Assembly (NCBI RefSeq): GCF_031624635.1
Contig: NZ_JAMQOQ010000002.1
Location: 372,001-436,000, forward strand
From: Halogeometricum sp. S3BR5-2
GTDB lineage: Archaea; Halobacteriota; Halobacteria; Halobacteriales; Haloferacaceae
Direction of reading: 5' to 3'
DNA: 64,000 nucleotides
Shown: in pieces, positions 59,263 to 64,000 of the stretch
How the letters are laid out: each line of letters begins with the position of its first letter
How positions within the stretch are numbered: position 1 is the stretch's first letter
Notes under the pieces: generated by a model
Databases searched by the model: none
Told to the model about the DNA's origin: nothing
Seen by the model: only the letters and a program-made list of their open reading frames with translations
Made by a program: the position numbers and the translations under genes

Positions 59263-59754
59263 CTACGCGACCGTGTTCGCGTCGGCCGTCTCCGACTCCG
59301 CCGCGTCCTCGCCCATCACGACGGTGACGGGACCGTCGAAGCTGAGCAGCACCGTCTGCGCCACGTCGCCGAACAGGGCCTTCCCGGTGGGCGAGCGCTT
59401 CCGCCCGCCGAGGAAGACGTGGTCGGCGCCCTCCGCTCGGGCGACGTCGAGGATGGCGTCGGCCTCGCGGCCGACGGTTCCCACGGGACGGTAGGCGACG
59501 TCGAGGCCGGCGAGTTCCTCGTCGGCCAGCCCCATCGCGCCGCGTTCGGCCGACTCCTCGGCCTGTTCCAGCGTGTAGACGGCGTCCGGGGAGCCGATGT
59601 CGGCGACGGCGCGCCGCTTCTCCTCGAACTCCCGTTCGGGGACGACGGTCAGGAGGACGAGTTCCGCGCCGGTGCCGGCGGCGTACGCGCCCGCCTCGCG
59701 GAGGAGGCGGCGGCCGCGTTCGCCGGGCGTCACGACGACGAGTGCGTGGTTCAT
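59263..59754 (-). CDS. Universal stress protein (UspA) family
   Basis: A 163-residue alpha/beta Usp domain: HALVVVTPGERGRRLLREAGAYA, and the ATP-binding-like GADHVFLGGRKRSPTGKALFGDVAQTVLLSFDGPVTVV, whose G-x2-G-x9-G-S-type pattern is nearly complete. C-terminus is acidic. The ATG at 59754 has an AGATATTT-like box about 30 nt upstream on the minus strand. Stress-related ATP binding is inferred from the family. Confidence 0.9.
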   Translation of the reverse strand: MNHALVVVTPGERGRRLLREAGAYAAGTGAELVLLTVVPEREFEEKRRAVADIGSPDAVYTLEQAEESAERGAMGLADEELAGLDVAYRPVGTVGREADAILDVARAEGADHVFLGGRKRSPTGKALFGDVAQTVLLSFDGPVTVVMGEDAAESETADANTVA

Positions 59755-59891
59755 ACCCGAACGTACGTCGGATGCCGTGAAATATCTACTCGAATACGTG
59801 TTGCCGGAGCGCACGGGAGCGGTGGGCGCGGGAGGGGTGAGCACGGTGCCGGACCGGTCGATGGAACGGGACTGCGAACGAACGGGAGCCG

Positions 59892-60767
59892 TCAGAACAG
59901 GTCCGCGCCGCCGCCGACGCTCGTCTTGTACGCCCGCGCCTCGACGCCGGCCTCCTCGAAGCCGTCGAGCATCGCGGCCGCGACGCGTCCCCGTTTCTCG
60001 GGGTCGCAGACGGCGAGCACGGACGGCCCCGCCCCGGAGACGGTGACGCCCGTCGCGCCGGCGTCCAGCGCCGCCTCGCGGACGCCGGCGTAGCCGGTGA
60101 TGAGTTCCGAGCGCGCGGGCGTGACGAGTCGCTCGTCCATCCCCTTCCCGACGAGTTCGGGGTCCGAACGGCACATCCCGACGGTCAGCGTGGCCGCCGA
60201 CCCGACGGTGTGGACCACGTCCTTCATATCCGCCCGGTCGGGGACGACGCGGCGGGCGTCCCGCGTCGAGACGGCTATCTCGGGGAGGCAGGCGACCACG
60301 GAGATGTCCGTCTCCACGGTGGTCACCTCGTCCCCGCGGGCGACGGTGAACCCGCCGAGGAGGGCGGGGGCGACGTTGTCGACGTGCGCCTCGCCGGAGA
60401 CGACGGCCTCGCCCTCGGCGGCGACGGGGACGAGTTCGGACCGGGAGTGTCCTCGCTCGTAGAGGGCGTTCAGTGCCAGGGCGGCGCCGGCGGCGCTGGC
60501 GGCCGAGGACCCGAGCCCCGAGGACGGCCTGACGCCTTTGTCTATCTCGATGTGCGCCGGGGCGTCGAGGGCGTCGGCGACGGCGCCGACGACGTTCTTC
60601 TCGGGGTCGGTCGGGATGTACTGGCTGCCGACGCCGGTCACGTCGATGGTCGTGCGCGGGGCGCGTTCGACCCGAATCACGTCCGCGGGCCGGTCGAGGG
60701 CGACGCCGAAGACGTCGAAGCCGCTCCCGAGGTTCGCACTCGTCGCGGGTGCCCTGACCGTTCGCAT
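59892..60767 (-). CDS. thrB: Homoserine kinase
   Basis: A 291-residue GHMP kinase that phosphorylates homoserine in threonine synthesis. Motifs: VRAPATSANLGSGFDVFGVALD, the phosphate loop RPSSGLGSSAASAAGAALAL, DNVAPALLGGFTV and VSGAGPSVLAV. The ATG at 60767 starts the conserved domain; the upstream frame is not protein-like. A TTTTTACCC-like A/T box lies about 28 nt upstream. Divergent from the FAD oxidoreductase. Confidence 0.95.
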   Translation of the reverse strand: MRTVRAPATSANLGSGFDVFGVALDRPADVIRVERAPRTTIDVTGVGSQYIPTDPEKNVVGAVADALDAPAHIEIDKGVRPSSGLGSSAASAAGAALALNALYERGHSRSELVPVAAEGEAVVSGEAHVDNVAPALLGGFTVARGDEVTTVETDISVVACLPEIAVSTRDARRVVPDRADMKDVVHTVGSAATLTVGMCRSDPELVGKGMDERLVTPARSELITGYAGVREAALDAGATGVTVSGAGPSVLAVCDPEKRGRVAAAMLDGFEEAGVEARAYKTSVGGGADLF

Positions 60768-60907
60768 GGACCGTTTCTTTCCCAACAGCGGGTAAAAAGG
60801 TAGCGAAGCGGGGAAATACGCGCTCTGCGAGCGGTCCGCCCCGCGGGCGACGCGTCGGTCCGCGGACGAACGGAAGGGATTTTCCACGGGGTCGCGTAGC
60901 CGGGTGC

Positions 60908-62257
60908 ATGATAGGTGTCGTCGGCGGCGGAATCGCGGGACTCGCCGCAGCGTATCGGTTGCGACAGCGCGGCCACGACGTACAGGTGTTCGAGGCTACC
61001 GAGGACGTGGGCGGCCTCGCCGCCGTCTACGAGACGGCCGGCGACGACATCGAGAAGTTCTACCACCACCTCTCGAAGTCCGAGGAGACCATCGTCGAAC
61101 TCGCCGAGGAACTGGGTCTCGGCGACCGCTTGGAGTGGCGCGTCGGCAAGAATGCCTACTACGTCAACGGCGTCGTCCACCCCCTCGACACCGCGTGGCA
61201 GATAGCCGCCTACCCGCACATGAGCGTCTACGACAAGTTCCGTCTCGGGATGCTCACGCAGGGCATCGACGTGCGCGGCGGGCGACCGGACTTCGACGCC
61301 TACGACGACCTCTCGGAGTACGAGAACGTCTCCATCCGCGATTTCGTCGTCGAGCACACCACGCAGGGCGTCTACGACAACTTCGTCGACCCCCTTCTGG
61401 ATGGCAAATTCGGGGAGCGAAAGCACGACGTGTCGGCCGCGTGGTTCCTCGGCCGCGTCCGCTTCCGCGGGGAACGCGACCTGTTGCGCGGCGAGATTCT
61501 GGGTTACTTCGACGGCGGGTTCCGCCCACTTCTCGACGCCCTCGTCGACGCGGTGGGCCGCGAGAACATCACGACGGGCGCGCGCGTCACCGAGATGGAG
61601 ACGGCGGGCGAGTCCGTCGGGTCGATGACCGTCGAGACGGAGGGCGGAACCGAGACGCACGACGTGGACTCGGTGGTCGTCGCCGCGATGCCGAACGTGC
61701 TGGAGGACCTCACCGGTTACGAGTGCGACATCGAGTTCCAGGGCGCGGTGTGCGGCCTCGCCACGATGAACGAGTCGGTGATGGACACCTACTGGCTCAA
61801 CGTCGCCCACGACGCGCCGTTCGGGTCGCTCATCGAGCACACCAACTTCGTCCCGAAGGAGCGCTACGGCGGCCAGCACCTGATGTACGTCGCGAGTTAC
61901 GTCCAAGGACCGGAGGAGGACCTCTGGCAGATGACGGACGAGGAGGTGGAGGACCTCTGGTTCGACGAGATAGAGTCGATGTTCCCGGGGTTCGACGCCG
62001 ACTCGACCGTCGAGGAGTTCCGCATCTCGCGCAACCCGCGCGCCGGCCCCATCTACGAACGCGGCTACCTCGACATGGTCGTCCCCTACGACCTCGCCGA
62101 GGACGTGGCCGACGGCGTCTACTACGCGGGGATGGCCTCGGCGGCGCAGTACCCCGAACGCTCCCTGAACGGCGGCATCGTCGCCGGCTACGAGTGCGCC
62201 GACCGCATCGCCGACCGCGCGGACGCGGACACCCCCTCGGCCGTCGCCGACGACTGA
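60908..62257 (+). CDS. FAD-dependent oxidoreductase (protoporphyrinogen-oxidase-like amine oxidase fold)
   Basis: A 449-residue flavoprotein: GVVGGGIAGLAAAYRLRQRGHDVQVFEA binds FAD; GGLAAVYETAGDDIEKFYHHLSKSEE follows; the C-terminal FAD segment is GVYYAGMASAAQYPERSLNGGIVAGYECADRI. It resembles the protoporphyrinogen oxidase/phytoene-desaturase group (hydroxysqualene dehydroxylase-like), so it might act on a lipid or sugar. In haloarchaea such proteins are annotated broadly; substrate not deducible. The start ATG follows the thrB promoter region. Confidence 0.88.
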   Translation: MIGVVGGGIAGLAAAYRLRQRGHDVQVFEATEDVGGLAAVYETAGDDIEKFYHHLSKSEETIVELAEELGLGDRLEWRVGKNAYYVNGVVHPLDTAWQIAAYPHMSVYDKFRLGMLTQGIDVRGGRPDFDAYDDLSEYENVSIRDFVVEHTTQGVYDNFVDPLLDGKFGERKHDVSAAWFLGRVRFRGERDLLRGEILGYFDGGFRPLLDALVDAVGRENITTGARVTEMETAGESVGSMTVETEGGTETHDVDSVVVAAMPNVLEDLTGYECDIEFQGAVCGLATMNESVMDTYWLNVAHDAPFGSLIEHTNFVPKERYGGQHLMYVASYVQGPEEDLWQMTDEEVEDLWFDEIESMFPGFDADSTVEEFRISRNPRAGPIYERGYLDMVVPYDLAEDVADGVYYAGMASAAQYPERSLNGGIVAGYECADRIADRADADTPSAVADD

Positions 62258-62339
62258 CGACAAGGCGACCGCCCGACTCTCCGCCGATTCGTTCACGATT
62301 GTCTACTTGTCGGAGCGAACCGAAACCCCTTTTGCCGAT

Positions 62340-62361
62340 ACTGACTGACTAATCAGTTAGT
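62340..62361. promoter_or_regulatory. Palindromic operator over the TetR gene start
   Basis: ACTGACTG and CAGTTAGT form 8-bp arms (one mismatch) around the 6-nt centre ACTAAT; the inner core ACTGA-CTAA-TCAGT is perfect. It overlaps the GTG start at 62360, so a protein bound here would block the initiation region of a leaderless transcript. This is the expected place for autoregulation by the encoded TetR protein. Confidence 0.6.
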
Positions 62362-63001
62362 GAGCGAACGAGTAGAAGCGTCGGTACCCGCCGACGTACA
62401 CGAGACGATGATGGAGGCGACGTACCGGGCGCTCTGCGCCAACGGGTTCGCCTCCCTGACGATGCAGGACATCGCCGACGAGGCGGACAAGAGCACGTCG
62501 CTCCTGCACTACCACTACGACACGAAACAGGACCTCTTGGTCGCCTTCCTCCGCTACCTCATCGAGCGGTTCGAAGAGCGGTTCGAGGACACCGAGGACG
62601 AGAGCCCCGAGGAGCGACTCCGCGGCTTCGTCTCGCGGATGGTCCCCGACGAGGACGGCGCGGACGACTACGACCGCTTCGGCCTCGCCATCATGGAACT
62701 CCGGATGCGGGCCCCCTACGAGGACGCCTACCGCGAGCAGTTGCGGACGAACGAGGAAGTCATCCGCTCGCGCATCGCGGACGTCGTCCGGGACGGCATC
62801 GAGGAAGGCGTCTTCCGCGAGGTGGACCCCGACCGGACGGCGCGTCTCGTCTTCGACGCCCTCGACGGCGCGCGGAGCGAACGCGTGACCGTCGGCGCCG
62901 ACGAGGCGCCCGCCGAGGTGGCGGCCGCGTTGGACGAGTTCGTGCTCTCGTCGCTGCTCGCCGCGCCGGACGAATCGGACGAGGAGGGCGAAACGGAGTG
63001 A
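62360..63001 (+). CDS. TetR family transcriptional regulator
   Basis: A 213-residue regulator: N-terminal HTH (ALCANGFASLTMQDIADEADKSTSLLHYHYDTKQDLLVAFLRYL) and a ligand-binding helical domain with many Asp and Glu residues. Starts with GTG at 62360 inside a palindromic operator, suggesting it represses itself and the MATE efflux gene that follows. The GTG of that gene overlaps its TGA by 4 nt (GTGA), so they form one operon. Confidence 0.9.
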   Translation: MSERVEASVPADVHETMMEATYRALCANGFASLTMQDIADEADKSTSLLHYHYDTKQDLLVAFLRYLIERFEERFEDTEDESPEERLRGFVSRMVPDEDGADDYDRFGLAIMELRMRAPYEDAYREQLRTNEEVIRSRIADVVRDGIEEGVFREVDPDRTARLVFDALDGARSERVTVGADEAPAEVAAALDEFVLSSLLAAPDESDEEGETE

Positions 63002-64000
63002 GTTCGCGCGACGTGACCCTCACCGAGGGCGGGATGCTGAAACCCCTCCTCGTGCTCTCGCTTCCCATCGTCCTCTCGCAGTTGATGCAGGTGTGCTACA
63101 ACCTGGCCGATACGTTCTGGGTCGGCCGCGTCGGCGAGAGCGCCGTCTCGGCGCTCTCCTTCGCCTGGCCCATCGTCTTCTTGATGATATCCATCGGCGG
63201 CGGCTTCACCGTCGCCGGTACCGTCCTCGTCGCGCAGAACAAGGGCGCGGGCCGCGACGACAGGGTCGACCACGTCGCGGGTCAGACCATCGCGTTCGTC
63301 ACCCTCCTCTCCGTCCTGTTCTCCGCGCTGGGCTACCTCCTCGCGCCCTCGCTCCTGCCCCTCATCGGCACGACGCCCGGCACCGAGGTGCACTCCCTGG
63401 CCGTGACGTACACGCGCACCATCTTCCTCGGCGTCTACTTCATGTTCGGCTTCTTCATCTTTCAAGCGCTGCTGCGCGGGTGGGGCGACACCCGGACGCC
63501 GATGTATCTCATGGCGTTCGGCGTCGTCCTCAACGTCGTCCTCGACCCGTTCCTCATCCTCGGGTTCCAGGGCAACCCCCTCTTCGGGATGGTCGGTCTG
63601 GAGGGCCTCCAGTCGTCGCTGTACGCGGCGACGGGGTTCGCCGGCCTCGGCGTGCAGGGCGCCGCCGTCGCCACCGTGTTCTCCCGCGGCGTGGGCGCCC
63701 TCCTCGGCTTCGGACTGCTGTTCTCCGGACGCGTCGGCATCCACCTCTCGAAGGAGGACCTGCTGCTCAAGGCCGAGACGGTGAAGAAAATCGTCCGCAT
63801 CGGCGCGCCGACGAGCGTCGAGCAGTCGACGCGGGCGCTCGGGGTGACGGCCCTCACGGCTCTCGTCGCCTACGCGGGCGCGACGGTGGCCGGCGTCGAC
63901 ACCTCCGCGACGGTGGCCGCCTTCGGTATCGGGAACCGCCTGAACTCGCTGGTGTTCCTACCCGCTATCGGCCTCCAACAGGGCGTCGAGACGGTGGTCG
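62998..64000 (+). CDS. MATE family efflux transporter (3' end cut by window)
   Basis: The first 334 codons of a MATE-type multidrug or metabolite exporter, running off the window end. Visible are LSLPIVLSQLMQVCYNLADTFWVGRVGESAVSAL (helix 1 region), GGGFTVAGTVLVAQNKGAGRDD and WGDTRTPMYLMAFGVVLNVVLDPFLILG, plus KIVRIGAPTSVEQSTRALG where the second half begins. The GTG start at 62998 overlaps the tetR stop. Substrate unknown; the TetR gene probably regulates it. Confidence 0.9.
   Translation, partial: MSSRDVTLTEGGMLKPLLVLSLPIVLSQLMQVCYNLADTFWVGRVGESAVSALSFAWPIVFLMISIGGGFTVAGTVLVAQNKGAGRDDRVDHVAGQTIAFVTLLSVLFSALGYLLAPSLLPLIGTTPGTEVHSLAVTYTRTIFLGVYFMFGFFIFQALLRGWGDTRTPMYLMAFGVVLNVVLDPFLILGFQGNPLFGMVGLEGLQSSLYAATGFAGLGVQGAAVATVFSRGVGALLGFGLLFSGRVGIHLSKEDLLLKAETVKKIVRIGAPTSVEQSTRALGVTALTALVAYAGATVAGVDTSATVAAFGIGNRLNSLVFLPAIGLQQGVETVV

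Noticed and set aside
1..64000. tRNA or rRNA genes
   Set aside because: I looked for the TTCGAATC-type T-loop and rRNA-like stretches; matches such as the one near 53627 are inside coding sequence without a cloverleaf. None found by eye; a tRNAscan-SE run would decide.

Overview
The window reads as chromosomal DNA of a halophilic archaeon (class Halobacteria, probably Haloferacales; genus not determinable from this alone). The evidence is very high G+C, strongly acidic proteins, many leaderless genes with a TATA-like box about 25-31 nt before the start codon, and typically haloarchaeal families: aIF2-beta, aIF5A with deoxyhypusine synthase, archaeal DnaG, HTH-10 (Bat-type) regulators, a HalOD1 response regulator and an LWR-salt protein. 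I see no rRNA, tRNA, CRISPR array or intact insertion sequence.

Layout. 0-4.5 kb: a PhoD-like phosphatase divergent from a FemAB/GNAT-type transferase followed by an ATP-grasp ligase. 4.5-5.7 kb: a PRC-barrel-like small protein and an NAD(P)H-hydrate dehydratase-like protein. 5.9-12.1 kb: a complete mrpABCDEFG Na+/H+ antiporter operon, followed by an NhaC-type antiporter. 13.7-16.4 kb: an A+T-richer accessory island with dispersed repeats, a ribbon-helix-helix/RelE-type toxin-antitoxin pair and several tiny membrane proteins. 16.4-25.8 kb: metabolic genes (FAH family, DoxX, SDR), a regulator-permease-peptidase set, aIF2-beta, an aldo/keto reductase and a secreted deacetylase-like protein. 25.8-29.3 kb: the hypusine neighbourhood (deoxyhypusine synthase, Nif3-like protein, agmatinase, aIF5A). 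29.4-38.1 kb: UbiB kinase with Hsp20, a serine hydrolase, two MoeA paralogues, a response regulator and a HAD phosphatase. 38.2-42.1 kb: haem and sirohaem genes (hemA, precorrin-2 dehydrogenase, sirohaem decarboxylase) plus a pterin dehydratase and an LWR-salt protein. 42.3-46.7 kb: two complementary cis-prenyltransferase paralogues, a 50-residue membrane protein, a DUF92 membrane protein and an acetyltransferase. 46.7-53.9 kb: DnaG, a DUF3311/sodium-solute symporter pair, a YcgG-family protein with an isochorismatase, and small membrane proteins. 54-64 kb: a DUF6293 CARF-like regulator, an enolase-superfamily protein, regulators, PdxS, UspA, homoserine kinase, an FAD oxidoreductase, and a TetR/MATE efflux operon cut by the window end.

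The genes form several functional groups. Mrp and NhaC serve Na+/H+ balance. aIF5A, agmatinase and deoxyhypusine synthase serve translation-factor modification. ahbAB, sirC and hemA feed the sirohaem-dependent haem route. The two UppS paralogues and DUF92 probably serve polyprenyl-phosphate lipid carriers.

The most interesting points are: (i) the UppS pair, which divides the hallmark motifs of a cis-prenyltransferase between two proteins, as in DHDDS/NgBR; (ii) the FemAB-like plus ATP-grasp pair, whose product is unknown; (iii) the repeat-rich island at 13.7-16.4 kb; (iv) tiny ORFs bridging gaps in the mrp and moeA operons; (v) an orphan CARF-like regulator. Starts were chosen by homology, spacing and TATA position. 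They are inference wherever two starts are possible.
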